Assembly (NCBI RefSeq): GCF_027580225.2
Contig: NW_027395283.1
Span: 7,444,501 to 7,508,500, forward strand
Reading direction: 5' to 3'
DNA length: 64,000 bases
From: Misgurnus anguillicaudatus
Taxonomy: Eukaryota; Chordata; Actinopteri; Cypriniformes; Cobitidae
Part shown: one piece after another, positions 44,448 to 56,379 of the stretch
Layout: each line of letters starts with the position of its first letter
How positions within the stretch are numbered: position 1 is the stretch's first letter
Notes under the pieces: model-generated
What the model saw: the letters and a program-made list of their open reading frames with translations, nothing else
Told to the model about the DNA's origin: nothing
Database searches by the model: none
Program-made: the position numbers and the translations under genes

Positions 44448-45273
44448 TCAAATTTAAATAAAGTCACAGATCAGATCCTGTACTGAATAATCAACTCATA
44501 CGGTTAAGAGGAAGTGATGTCACTATTGTGTCTTCTTATTCACCAGCAGATCATACTGAACATCAGACATCTTTACATCTTTACCTTATCTGTAAGTCCT
44601 AAAAATTACAAAAGAAAGTCAATCAGATATGAGATCACCATCAGTGAAGATCTAAAATGAAGAGCTAGAAAAACAAACTATTAGTGCTGTCAGTCAGTGA
44701 TAGAAATGAAATCTTCAACAAAATAAACATGTCAACAATCTGTTTATCACATACACATGAGCTACAACAATACAAAAACACATTTCATCTATTTCCTCTG
44801 AATATTTGATGTCAATGTAAGAGATGAATGTATTGATATGTATGTAGTATAATATAATGACACACTGACATTTTTATGAGTTCACACACAAACAGTAAGA
44901 AAATGAAGGTGATGCTTTATTTTAAAAGTCCTGGAGGTTGACAGTCGTGTAAATAAAGAGAAACCGCATCAATGTCAAAGCTCGACAGAGAGTTGTGTGA
45001 AGTGTCCATCAGATTTTAAGAGTTGACTTTCTCTTCTTTTTTCTAATCTTCATCTGTATCATTTATCATCTGTACTTTGTGTTTATCTGTTGTGTATATA
45101 TTGTGTTTGTGTTGTTATTTCTGTCTGTATTCTGATGATTTGATAAATAATGCTTAAAACATGAAATAAAAACCAAGTTGTTATAAAAAGAGTTTAAGAT
45201 GAACATCTAGTCAAGTGTTCATAACTATAGAGGTGTTGGCCTATCAAACAAACCCCATTAACAAACATCATAT
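44448..45273. repeat. 0.8-kb duplicated block, copy 2
   Basis: Matches 37965-38793. Here it lies about 290 bp downstream (minus-strand sense) of the LRR exon at 45561, so it is probably 3' flank, 3' UTR or last intron of NLR gene B. Confidence 0.85.
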
Positions 45274-45560
45274 ATAATGTGTAAGAAGAGTAAGATCACA
45301 GTATTAAATCCTGGAGTGAACAAACTCAACATCACAGTTAGTAAACAGACTCATTGTGTTGAATTCTTATTGTGTTGATTTGACAAAGCATCAAGTGTTG
45401 TTCATGTACACTTCATATTTTCTGTTTGTTGAGTTTAAAGGATACACAGCCTATAACAGCAGCAGATCAATTTACATTTATTTCTAATATTTGTATTCTA
45501 GGATTTAAATGACACTGCATGAGTTTACTTTAAACATTTATTTAAATGAGCTCTACTCAC

Positions 45561-45734
45561 TCTACTGTCTGTAGTTTATAATGTGGATCATCTTTTAGAT
45601 CAGAGATCAGCTTCACTCCTGAACCTGTGAGATTATTACGAGACAGATTCAGTTCTCTCAGGTGTGATGGGTTTGATCTCAGAGCTGAAGTCAGAGCAAC
45701 ACAACCTTCATCTGTGATACGACAACACCTCAAC
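45561..45734 (-). CDS. LRR exon of NLR gene B
   Basis: 174-bp exon with acceptor TTCTCTACAG and donor GTGAG, phase 2. It encodes CCRITDEGCVALTSALRSNP and LNLSRNNLTGSGVKLISDL, a leucine-rich repeat pair of the same kind as 695-868. If the donor is not used, the frame stops two codons on (TGA at 45557-45559), so this could also be the terminal exon. The flank after the acceptor is nearly identical to that of the 695-868 exon. Because gene A starts at about 35.5 kb on the same strand, this exon belongs to a separate upstream gene. Confidence 0.82.
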
Positions 45735-46680
45735 CTGTAGAGAACAGAGACTTTATGTGAATTATACAAAACTACAAAGTTTGTCCACAAATCTCTAACC
45801 TCCATCTCTTCATGTAATGTTCCTCTTTCAATCCCTCAGTAACTGAGACACTGTGTGTTTAAATGTCAAATAAATCCATCACACAGCTGACTATTAGTGT
45901 TAGATGTCCTAAACCACATGAACATTTCTTCATAAATCTGTATTGAGTTCATGACTCACACTTGTAATTCTCATCAGGTATTTGATGTAAAAATCTTCCT
46001 CTATTACAGGAGGAATATCAGCTGGAGATAACATAACTCTGATCTTACATTTAAAGATGTTACAGTGTTTAAAGATCAATTTCACTCAATCTATAAAAAC
46101 ATTATTAATGTGTGTGTCAGTGTCAATGATGGATCAATGTTTTTAATCATCTTTATAAAAACAACACGACGAGGAGAAAAACTCTTCATACACAATAATA
46201 TCAGCAAAGATTTCATCAAAGAAACATCAAACTACATTTACTGACATTTTAACAGAGGAGTTTTGTTGCACGTTGTGAAGGAAATTGAAATGAATCATAA
46301 CTAATTATAACTAACATGTCTTTTCCTTACAGGTTTGAACATTTGTACTGTATGCTTTTGACAACAAAATGTGTTGAAATAGATGAAGTACGTGTGGTTA
46401 AATGATTTCAATTTAAACCCCATGACTTGTTAAAGTCATCAAAAAAGTTAAATTTGGTTTTGTCTGCATGGTAACAGAGAGGAGTTTCTGAATTGCAGAT
46501 ATGAAGAATAAATCATATTAGATATAAATGATGTGACTTTGTCATGTATCTATCCTATATAAACTCTTGTATTCTTTCTGATGAAGAGGATTCATTCGTG
46601 ATTAAATCATATTTAAAGACATTGACTGGAGTCTGTCAGGTTGAACACATGATCTTATTTCCTCAAGTGTTTGTGTTCAT
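45735..46680. other. NLR gene B intron; partly duplicated at 869-980 and 2531-2720
   Basis: The first 230 bp and the last 40 bp match the gene A cassette. The middle block (about 45963-46640) has no counterpart there. No coding feature. Confidence 0.6.
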
Positions 46681-47290
46681 TAGGGGTGGGAATCGTTTGG
46701 ACCCTCATGAATCAATTCAGAATCGACATATATAATTAATATGTTAACCAGCATATCTATATGTAACTGTAACTGACATATCGTCTAATCATCATCATTA
46801 TACACAGTGATTTTGGCAGTATTACTGTATTTATCTAATGCAGTGCACCCAGCGCCTCCGTCTGAATAACAAATGATGTGCATATTTTTACAGAAGTATA
46901 TTTATGTTCTTATCTAGATCTAAACATTTAGCAGCAGGTTTTTGGAAACGCTATTAGCAGATCAGATAAGTCTGTAAATGAAAGGCGCTGTTTCTTCCTG
47001 CCGCTCACTGAACAGAGAAAAGGCAGATGAAGATCATCCCAACATGTATTTTGTTTTCTTGCAGTCAAATAGGGATAGATGTATTTGTTTTTTCTTTCTC
47101 TACTACTCGTGTAAGCTCTGCTGTGGGTGCTCGTGTGGTGCGCTCTCTCAAGCTGTCCGTGTGCAGCACCCCTCCCACAGTTGAGTTTGGTTCTGATAAC
47201 GTCACATTATTATTTTGTAAAATAACTTTTAAGAATCAATTCTTGACATTTGTGAATTGATTCAGAATCGTCCACATCATGATGCATCAA
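46681..47290. mobile_element. hAT-like fragment, one end lost
   Basis: Starts TAGGGGTGGGAATCG, a hAT-type terminus, with GAATCAATTCAGAATCG subterminally and a mirrored GAATTGATTCAGAATCG near 47255-47270. The matching terminal sequence is missing. Short ORFs inside show no transposase motif. Confidence 0.5.
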
Positions 47291-47599
47291 AGAATCAATC
47301 GGAGACTCTTCTGTGTTTGTCTTCTGTGGACACCCGATGAGGATAAATGTCTTGTGTGTGTTGTCTACACGGTTATGTAACTTTATGTGTAGAGGAAATC
47401 TAACAACACAACATCATACTTATTCACGAGACTGCTGATGTATCTGCTTACTGATCAGGGCCCAGTTCCCCAAAACGTTCGTACGCTAAGTATATCTTCT
47501 GTAAGTCACACTTTCGTAAGGTTGGTCTGGATCATTCGTAAGCTCTCTCTTAGCGTTGTTTGAGCACAAAACGCTATCGCCGCCACTGTGCAGCAGTCT

Positions 47600-48454
47600 T
47601 TATAAATCAGCACAGCACAGTACAAGTCAAACTATGGTATGCTGACAATGATTTCATGTTATGGACATTTTAAGACTTATAATAAAATATGTTTGCAATG
47701 GATAAAGGACTATTTATGCAGTTGACTTTATTTGGTTTCAGGACTAATGAATCAAAGACGGCGCCGGTGTTTGTTCCTCATTGAAGTCTGTTCCCTCTAT
47801 GTTTATAGCGTTTTCATCATGTTACATTTATAATTTATTTAGAAAGATTAAAGATTTCAATTGGTTATACTAAAAAGCAATAATATCATGTATTCTATTA
47901 TACAATTTTTTAAATATTTCATATTTGACAGTTTTATGTCTTTTAACATATAGCTCTTTTTTCTCTACTGTTTGTTTTAAAACTGTTATGTTTCCATACA
48001 TAATAAATATATATTATACATATAATATGATTCATACTGTAAAAATAATTGACTTACAATCAAAAACAGTCAAGATACATTACATAAATGCACACATATA
48101 CATCTCAGTAGCCATTAAAACTTTCAATGTATATAAAGAATAAACGTATAATGTGATAAAAACGCTATAAAAACACTACAGTAAAGGGAAACATAGGGAA
48201 CAGACTTCCACACAACACCGGTAACTCCGAAACAATTTTTTTATTCTGCAACCCTTAAACCTTTTGACATTTTGCCTGACGTCGCTAAATTAAAAAAAAA
48301 ATTTGCCTCACAAGACAACTTATTATGGAGCTGCTGGATCTTCTCAGACCATATTCTCTATCTAACTAGGTTGCTTTTTATTGAAAACATTAATGGTAAG
48401 CAATACCGCATTAAACAGAAGTAACTGCAGCTGCTTGCCAATCAATTCTGATTA
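47600..48454. other. No recognised feature
   Basis: AT-rich sequence without clear ORF or repeat ends. Confidence 0.35.
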
Positions 48455-48458
48455 TTAA

Positions 48459-49678
48459 AGGGGACATTCCAGAAGACGTTTTTAAGATATTAAATAAATC
48501 TTTGATGTCCCTAGAGTACATATGTGAAGTTTTAGCTCAAAATACCATATAGGTAATTTATTGTGGCATGTTAAAATGGGCACTTTATGGGGCTGAGCAA
48601 AAATGCACCGTTTTTGTGTGTATCCCTTTAAATCCTAACGAGCTGCTCAGGTGGGCGGAGTCTCAAGCACTCGCGCTGTAGACATGACAGAGCATCGAGG
48701 AAGATTCTCTCACGAAAGAAGTTAGTGAGCGATGTTAAGCATTATATACTTGAAGTTTAAAAAGTCAATCATCTGTTTTATGCATACTAAATACATGTTT
48801 ATCAGCAGATGGGAAACATTGTGGAATAAAAATAAAGACTTTAAGGTCTCATAGTGTTTTAAACAGGCACAATGATTTTCAGCATGTTACAATAAAATAC
48901 ACGTCCACAAACACTCAGAAGTTTACTTTTTGACCAAACCACACGAGCACATTTAAATGATCTGTAATAAAACAACACTTTTAATGCTTAAACTTTAGAG
49001 AAACAGATCAAATGACATGTTTAAGTTTATTGTGTACACATATTGAACACATTCGCGTTTCTGTCAGTCTCTCATCTATTTTGTAACTCCTCATTCATTT
49101 GAAACTTCAGAGAAACATTAAACAACATATTTACTTATTGTGTATGATAGTGAATACGCGTTGTTCACTCACTCTGTCTCGTACAGTGCATTAATCCTCG
49201 TGTTCATTTATATAAACTTCAGAGAAACATATTAAACAACATAACTTGCTTGAAAGCGAACCGTCGCGTTGCTCTCTCTCTCTCGTTCGTTCATTCGCTC
49301 ACTCGCTCTCTCTCTCTTGCACTAAGGTAACGTTAATCCTTTAGAACGTTAATTAAATCTTTAGAAAGATTATTAAAACTACAAGTTATAAGATAGTAGG
49401 CTCCTGTTTGTGTTTGATGGAATACAAACGCGTCGTGTTGTCAGTTATTCTTTCTCTCGTTCACTCGCACTCGAGGTAGCATCATGGTTGGATAGCGCAG
49501 TTGAAGGGGCGGTATCATTATAATAAGATCCCTTACCTACGTCATGCGGGGAGCGAAATCCGCATGACCTATTTATTCACATGCTTTCACAGAGAGCCTT
49601 ACCAAAACAAAGTTACAGGGTTGCTATTTTTCATGTTTTCTGGGTTGGTAGAAGCACTGGGGACCCGATTATAGCACT
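48459..49678. mobile_element. TTAA-flanked AGGGGACATT element, composite
   Basis: Starts AGGGGACATTCCAGAAGACG after TTAA (48455-48458). Another copy of a related end, AGGGGACATTCCATGAAAATC, begins after TTAA at 49677-49680. Between them GGGTTGGTAGAAGCACTGGGGACCC belongs to the second type in reverse. It looks like two or three overlapping Kolobok-like non-autonomous elements, and exact limits are unresolved. Confidence 0.5.
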
Positions 49679-49794
49679 TAAAGGGGACATTCCATGAAAA
49701 TCAGACTTTTTTCATGTTTAAGTACCTTACCATTAGTATAAAAGTGTATATCATCATTTTCTAAAAGTTCACTGTTAACGATTTCTGTAAATTA

Positions 49795-49950
49795 CACTGT
49801 ATTTTACTGTAATATGAACTGTATTTTACCGTAGGGCATGTTATACTGTATGTTGCTGTATTTTGATGTTGCATTGTGGGAAATGTAATCTTTGTGCCAG
49901 TAAAATACTGTATTTTCTATTTACTGTAAAATTTACAGTTAATTAAAAAT
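49795..49950. repeat. Fragment of a TACTGTAAA/TTTACAGTA MITE
   Basis: Repeated CTGTATTTTACTG and a TTTACTGTAAAATTTACAGTT hairpin, similar in style to 55800-56168 and 42091-42297. Confidence 0.5.
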
Positions 49951-50439
49951 ACTGTATTTTAATAGCAGGTGGTGCTAATTTGTTTTTTGGGGATTAACTC
50001 TCTGATTAAGCTATCTTATACAAATAATGTAATATTATTGTATTTATATATTGATTTAAAATGTAAAGTAAAATTCAGAAGACTTAAACAAAGTCCTAAA
50101 AACAATCAAACAACTAAATTAGTGCAAGTAGAGCAGATTTATTTATCAAAACACAATATAATCATCTTCATTAAAGTATTTTGTATATTCGAATTAATTT
50201 ATAAATGTAAGTGTTTAAAAATTAGAGATAGGTTTTGCCGGTTGTTGATGAGTGATGAATACCAGCTGTGAATTTTCTCAACGCGTGTAAGCAGCCATGA
50301 CACAGGAAACCGAAACAGTGTTCCAATATAAAGTGAGGGTCCTTGACAGCGGCCGAACCCGCATACTACACGATATAATGATTCCCCACCTCGGGAGCTA
50401 TAGGGAACGAATTGAGACACAGCCCTGGATGTAATCACG

Positions 50440-50889
50440 GCTGCGTCCGAAAACTCTAAATTGCTGCCTTCTGAGGCAGCTTTCCAAGGCAGCAAGGCAT
50501 CAAGGCATGTCCGAATTCAATGTTTGGTTTACTTCCTGTCTCCTGAGATACCTATGCGTGGACGTACATTAAGAATGTGATTGGTCGAGTCCGGTCGAGT
50601 TCGAAAAATAAAATGGCGGCCAAGGACGCGACTGGACCACCAATTTAGTGTAAATAAAGGTATATTTTCACTTTTTACACCTTTTAATTGCATTTCTAGC
50701 GAGAAATTAGTATTGTAGTTTTCAAATATGTGATTAGTTATCACAAAGGCGCTCTCTGTTTAAATTTCAAACACGCTGCCTTAGAAGTGTGTCCGAAAGT
50801 CTTTCTCTGAGCTACCTTCATGCCTCCGAAGTCATTCCCTCATGAGGCAGCAAGGCAACGAGTCACTGCCTTGAGTTTTCGGACGCAGC
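50440..50889. mobile_element. 450-bp Harbinger-like MITE
   Basis: Ends GCTGCGTCCGAAAACTC and GAGTTTTCGGACGCAGC, with mirrored GAGGCAGC and AAGGCAGCAAGGCA motifs inside. GCTGCGTCC-type ends are common for PIF/Harbinger MITEs. A short GC-rich stretch includes AAAATGGCGGCC. Confidence 0.7.
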
Positions 50890-51149
50890 ACACGTCTGTG
50901 CTGATCACGTGCCTGTACACAAACCCGCCGCTGCTCACTTGCAAAAGATTATCCTGTTATTTATTACACGTATAGTAAACGTTTTTAATGTTATCATGAA
51001 TCAATGTTATAGTTTTGTATGTCACATTATATTTTGAGAAGAGACATGACTCAACGTGGACCTAACACGCTGTTAATTTGTGTGTGCATATGGCGGTACA
51101 GGCTCTTTTGCACTCTATGACCAGCCATCATTAAATCGAAATACAGTAA

Positions 51150-51248
51150 AAAAATGAGCGCGAAACCCTGACACTTTACAGAAAGGCACGGATATCCCCG
51201 CCCGAAGAAAAAAAGAGCACAGGACAATGGTTGCAAGTTAAACAGCTG
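51150..51248 (+). other. Exon-like segment 1 of a plus-strand locus
   Basis: Ends with a strong donor (CAGCTG/GTAAGT at 51249). The start is undefined; the preceding 250 bp has GC-rich patches and could be a promoter. Confidence 0.4.
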
Positions 51249-51459
51249 GTAAGTAAAATGAGTAATCCTGTGATTTCTTAACATATTTAATTTTTTATTT
51301 GGTTAAATAATTTGAAACAACACGCAGTTAACGGTAATTTACCTCACACGTTAGGACTGTTGTGACTAGATAGGGAAAGCGCTTTGTGGTAAAAACTCTT
51401 TTTAAGACTCAACAAAACTTTCGGTGCACGTTATCATATATATTTATTTTCCTTTTTAG

Positions 51460-51480
51460 AACATTTCACCATCTGCAAAG
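51460..51480 (+). other. 21-nt micro-exon candidate
   Basis: AACATTTCACCATCTGCAAAG between acceptor TTTTCCTTTTTAG and donor GTAAGT. The same exon start recurs at 51710 because about 240 bp of exon plus intron is tandemly duplicated (51249-51480 versus 51481-51720). Confidence 0.5.
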
Positions 51481-51709
51481 GTAAGTAATCTTGTGATTTC
51501 TTACCATATTTAATATTTTTGGTTTAGTTCATTAATTTGAAACACTTTTTTTAAACACTTAACAACACGCAGTTGACGGTAATTTATCTCACACGACTGT
51601 TGTGAACAAGATAGTTAGAGAGCTTTGAGGTAGAAACTCATTTAAGACTGAACAAAACGCAACTTTCTGTGCAAATAATCATATTTAATTATTTTCTTCC
51701 CCTTTTTAG

Positions 51710-51776
51710 AACATTTCACCATCGACATATCAACATAAACGGTTCTCTTTTTCGTGTTTGACTGCGTTTGGTACAG
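51710..51776 (+). other. Exon-like segment 3 (duplicate of the micro-exon, longer)
   Basis: 67 nt between acceptor CCCCTTTTTAG and donor GTGAGT. Its first 14 bases repeat the 21-nt exon. Confidence 0.45.
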
Positions 51777-51932
51777 GTGAGTGTTCATCTGAAATGCTAG
51801 GCGACAAACTGAGCTTTTGTGTTTAACGCTATTTTGAAGTCAGTCTCTCAGTTTCTCTCTAACATGCACATCTAACAAGGAATAATTGACAATGGGTCGT
51901 TGAATTAAATTGATATAACTGCCAGTAAGAAA

Positions 51933-51935
<3 letters not shown>

Positions 51936-51972
<37 letters not shown>
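51936..51972. repeat. (GT)n microsatellite
   Basis: Runs up to the acceptor of the next exon-like segment (GTGTGCAG at 51971-51978). Confidence 0.9.
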
Positions 51973-51974
<2 letters not shown>

Positions 51975-51978
51975 GCAG

Positions 51979-52048
51979 GTCACAACAACAACGGCAGATG
52001 CAGAGACCACGCTTTCCCTTGCTTCCACTCCATGGCTGATCATGCTTG
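51979..52048 (+). other. Exon-like segment 4
   Basis: 70 nt from acceptor GTGCAG to donor GTAAGA, preceding the Kolobok-like element. Open in two frames but too short to assign. Confidence 0.4.
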
Positions 52049-52092
52049 GTAAGATTCTTTAACACATACTTTGGGAACATTGAAAAGATTAA

Positions 52093-52879
52093 AGGGATAG
52101 TTCAGCCAAAAATGATAATAAACCCATGATTTACTCACCCCCAAGCTATCCGAGATGCATATGTCCATCATTTTCCAGACAAACACATTTTCAGATATTT
52201 AAGAAAATGTTTTAGATCTTTCAGTTAATTAAATGTGAAGTTACAGGGTCCACGTCCTTGAAGTTCAAAAAAAGTGCGTCCATCCTTCACAAAATAATCC
52301 AAACGGCTCCAGGATGATAAACAAAGGTCTTCTGAGGGTAATCTGCACGGTGTTGCTGTAGAAGTATCCATATTTAAAACTTTATTAACGAAAATAACTA
52401 CCTTCCGGTAGCGCCGCCATCTTAGTCGGGTCCGCATTCAAGATCACGCAACAGAGATTACTCTGCTGCTGCTCTGTGCCCCCGCCCTCCGAATTTGTCA
52501 TACGTCACTAAGAAAAGTGCGTACACTACACTAATACTCTCTCCTGAATACAGAGGAGTCAAAGATGGCGGCGCTACCGGAAGGTAGTTATTTTCGTTAA
52601 TAAAGTTTTAAATATGGATATTTCTACAACAACACTGTGCAAAGTACCCTCAGAAGACCTTTGTTTATCATCCTGGTGCCACTTGGATTTATTTTGTGAA
52701 GGATGGACGCACATTTGGACTTGAAGAACGTGGACCCCGTAACTTCACATTTAATTAACTGAAAGTTCTAAAACATCTGAAAATGTGTTTGTCTGAAAAA
52801 CGATGGACATATGCATCTCGGACAGCTTGGGGGTAAGTAAATCATGGGATTAATATCATTTTTTGGCCGAACTATCCCT
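52093..52879. mobile_element. Kolobok-like long-TIR element (TTAA target)
   Basis: Ends AGGGATAGTTCAGCCAAAAA and its mirror, with inverted arms of about 330 bp and TTAA at 52089-52092 and 52880-52883. The arms include ATGGCGGCGCTACCGGAAGG-type sequence, with open frames on both strands caused by the inverted repeat. It lies in an intron of the plus-strand exon series. Confidence 0.85.
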
Positions 52880-53398
52880 TTAATCCTTTGTTAATGTTAA
52901 GCATTATGCTTAAATTTTGGCATTCTTCTTGAGTTTTGAATATCAAGAGTAATGAAATGATGATTGGCCTTTTTAGGTAACCCCCCCCCCAAATTGTATT
53001 CTGTACTCATTTACTTATTCTTGTGTTGTTCTTAACCTGCATGAGTTAAATTTCTTGAGCGAAGATAATATTTTGATAAATGATGGTTAACTAATAGTTG
53101 ACAATACCCCTTGACCTCCACAGTATTTGTTTTTCTTACTATGGAAGTCAGTGGGTACCATCAACCGTGCTTACCATCAATTATTAAAATATCTTCTTTT
53201 GTGTACTAATAAATACAACAGAATCAACTCCTACAGGCTTAGAACAATACAAGGGTAAGTAAATGATGACAGAATTTTGGGGATATATGAACTATCACTT
53301 TAAAATGATAGATTTCAAATTATTGAGAAAAGCATCTAAATATTGTTACTTACACCAAAATCAAATAACAAACGCTATTATTAATTAATTATTTTCAG

Positions 53399-53569
53399 AG
53401 GATCCAGATCTACAAAACAAAAAATGGATGCTGCCGATTGAAGGCTAAGTCCGCTTTCCTGCGATTGACCTACCATTTCTTCAGCTTTTGCTGTTCACTT
53501 TGGTTGCTACTACGTGCTCAACATCGAGTACCAAGTGGAAGCAGCCACTACTTTGGAGTTTATTCAGAG
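53399..53569 (+). pseudogene. Exon 5 of the plus-strand locus, possibly coding
   Basis: 171 nt, acceptor TTATTTTCAG, donor GTAAGT. In the frame that continues into the next exon, the last 33 codons read GCYYVLNIEYQVEAATTLEF and end in phase 2; a stop lies 12 codons upstream of GCYYV. The wording LNIEY...TLEFIQR resembles the C-terminal part of a large group of uncharacterised teleost proteins that I know only from memory. The upstream stop means the present copy is either a pseudogene or non-coding. Confidence 0.4.
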
Positions 53570-54046
53570 GTAAGTACATCTTTCAGTATGCTATAACATT
53601 TGGTAAATATTGAAGAAAGACTCATCATTTACTTACTTTTATGTCCTTCCTAACATGTATGCTCTCTTTTCAGAGGAACACAAAAGAAGATATTTTGAAA
53701 AATGTTGTTTACCAAACATGTTTAGTTGGTTTGTTGACTCCCATCAACAAAAGTGGTTTGGTAACAATCATTCTTCAAAATATCTTCTTTTGTTTTCCCC
53801 TAAAGAAAGTGCATACAGGTTAGGAAGGGCATAAGGGCTTTTATATATGATTGTAGATTTCAGGAAGTGGCAAAGTCTTGTCATCTATTAGCAACTGCTG
53901 GTCATTTGTGGTAATTACCGTGGGCCTGAACAATATGAGGCTATTATCGTATAGCAACGATTAGGAATGGCACTATTTTTTAAAAAAGTGGAGTGTCCCT
54001 CTCTTACACATCAAATGATCTAATGAATTCTTTTTTTTATGTAAAG

Positions 54047-54176
54047 ATTTATTGTGAGGATCAGCCCCGACAACAGCAAGTGCTCCTCTAAGTTCCAGGT
54101 GAGCAAAAGAAGTGGGAAGATGGTGCAAAGGAAGAACTGTGGCCTGAACCATCATGTATATATCCACCTTTTTTAA
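54047..54176 (+). pseudogene. Terminal exon of the plus-strand locus
   Basis: Acceptor TTTTATGTAAAG. AG from exon 5 plus A completes Arg, and the frame gives FIVRISPDNSKCSSKFQ. The frame stays open through a possible donor at 54099 (CAG/GTGAGC) and on to a stop at 54174-54176. The reading across the splice supports a real ancestral coding gene. Confidence 0.4.
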
Positions 54177-54998
54177 GGACTTTATGAATTAAGCAAAACT
54201 ATTAAGCTACTAAAGCAAATACATTCTACTCAACTCACCAGAGGTTTGTGAAGTTCTTTTTTTTCTTAAAGGTTTCTTTTAGTTAATTTGTCCATGCACT
54301 GATTTATAATATTGTAATATGAAACTCCAGTGTATACATGTTACTACTGTTGCTTCTAAAAGCAAAATAAGTCTATGCAGGAGAGGTTTTGTTACGTTTT
54401 TTTTTTTTTAATTATTCTTATAGATGGTTTCATCTGACGCACATGATACACGTCTGGATCCGAACCTTACTTCCGGTTTCGCTTTTTTAATGGTCTGACT
54501 AGTTACTAAACTGATCTCTTGAACAAAAGCCTCGTTGAAAATAACAAATGTTTTGGTTTCCGAGCTAATCTATGTGGTGTTTTTTTGCTTGTTATATAAA
54601 TAAAATGTGTTTAAAGAACTTTGTTGTTTTTTATTCTTAGCGGAGTTTATCGGAAGTTCATGCGGACCGCGACAGCCGCTTGTTTATGTTGTTACTGCTG
54701 AAACCGTCTATAGTTATAACTGAATTTGTACTAGTATTATTTAATAATACCGTGAAATGAAACGTGAGTAAATGTTACATTGGTTTTGAAAAAGCTGTTG
54801 CTGCAAGAAATTACAATTTACTCGAATAATATTTTGAATGTATAAGTTTTTGACATTGCTTATGACTGCATTTGAATGTATTGTTCATGAATTGATGCTG
54901 TGATATGTGTGTGTAAATGTTTTGTGTGTTACAGGATGAAAGATTTGCTATAAGCAAATCTATTTTACTCAGGAAAGTATTTTGTATTTGAACATTGT
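54177..54998. other. No recognised feature
   Basis: AT-rich flank after the exon series. AATAAA occurs near 54599-54604 and could serve as poly(A) signal. Confidence 0.35.
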
Positions 54999-55000
54999 TA

Positions 55001-55508
55001 CACTCTTAAAATGAATGTGTTAAATTAACACATCTTGTGTCTAGTTAAGGACAACACATCTAGTGTGTTGTCCTTAATTTAACACATCTCTGTGTTATTT
55101 TTGGAACAACACACTTTGTGTTGTTTTAACACATCTTGTGTTGTCCCTTTTATTTTTTATTAACTTAAATGACACTTAATGTGTTAAAAACAACACATAA
55201 TGTGTTAAATAGTTTAACACAAAGCAATGTGTTAAAATTAACACATCCAGGGTGTGTTAATTTTAACACATTGCTTTGTGTTAAACTATTTAACACATTA
55301 TGTGTTAATTTTAACACATTATGTGTCATTTCGTGCTGATTTAGAGTTCATATAAATAAAAGGGACAACACAAGATGTGTTAAAACAACACAAAGTGTGT
55401 TGTTCTAAAAATAACACAGAGATGTGTTAAATTAAGGACAACACACTAGATGTGTTGTCCTTAACTAGACACAAGATGTGTTAATTTAACACATTCGTTT
55501 TAAGAGTG
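55001..55508. mobile_element. Mariner-type palindromic element
   Basis: Nearly the whole 508 bp is an inverted repeat around 55255. Ends are CACTCTTAAAATGAATGTG and its mirror, with TA on both sides. The arms are built from ACAACACA/TGTGTTGT units that can themselves pair. Non-coding. Confidence 0.85.
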
Positions 55509-55799
55509 TATTATGACTGAGTTAGTTCATGACTTGATTTAAAATTCTGTAATATGATATCTATGAGTAAATGTTATTGCAGGTTTAAGAAAAACAGTTT
55601 GTGATGTAAGCTGAAAGTTCAATGTGCAAAAAAATGAAAATCAGATTTCATGTATTTGAAAAACTAAAAGAAATTTTAAAAACATGTTGTCATTGCTTAT
55701 TTTTGTTATTTACTTAGAGCTGTTTTAACACCTCCATTTAAATTTTGTGCAGTTTTGTAGTAAATAGAAATGGGAAAATGAATCACAGGAAATTTTAGG

Positions 55800-56168
55800 G
55801 TAAAATACACATTGTAAAATATACATTGTAGTATAAAATTATTGTATATTTTACAGTAGAAAATATAAAATACTGTAAATACAGTTACAGCACGTTAAAC
55901 AATACTGTAAAATGTATACAGTACTTTAAATAGTACTGTAAAATGTATACAGTATTTTAAATAGTACTGTAAATTTATATACAGTATTTTAAATAGTACT
56001 GTAAAACTGTATACAGTATTTTAAATAGTACTGTAAAAATGCATACAGTACTTTAAATAGTACTGTAAAATTGTATACAGTATTTTTACTGTAAGTTAAT
56101 TTACAGTAAGTTGCTGGCAACCAGCTGCCAGTAAGTTACTGTAAATTCTACAGGAAATTTTTTACAGT
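55800..56168. mobile_element. MITE of the ACTGTAAAAAATTT family with an internal minisatellite
   Basis: The right end (56101-56168) shares GTAAGTTACTGTAAATT, CTGGCAACCAGCTGCCAG and TTTTTTACAGTG with the 42091-42297 element. The left limit is approximate. The centre is replaced by the tandem array at 55886-56085. Confidence 0.65.
55886..56085. repeat. Minisatellite, about 31-33-bp units
   Basis: Six or so units of ACAGTA(C/T)TTTAAATAGTACTGTAAAA plus a TGTAT-like spacer. Every unit contains TACTGTA and TACAGTA and can form a small hairpin. Confidence 0.85.
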
Positions 56169-56379
56169 GTTGTTAAACCCATGTCAAGAAACGGCACAAG
56201 TGGCACAACGGGATAAGGGGGGTGGATGATTAGCGAGGGATACCCGCTTCGTCTATACTGACAATTTGATAACTTAATTATTAGTCTATTTTACGGATAA
56301 CTTAAACCATTTTAAAATAAATGTTACTGGAATAGTTTGAGTAATGTTCCATTTGGATATAACGTGGTGTCTTTCTTAA

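Noticed and set aside
35650..45560. A B30.2/SPRY exon ending NLR gene B
   Set aside because: Many fish NLR-C genes end in B30.2, but none of the frames in this interval shows its motifs.
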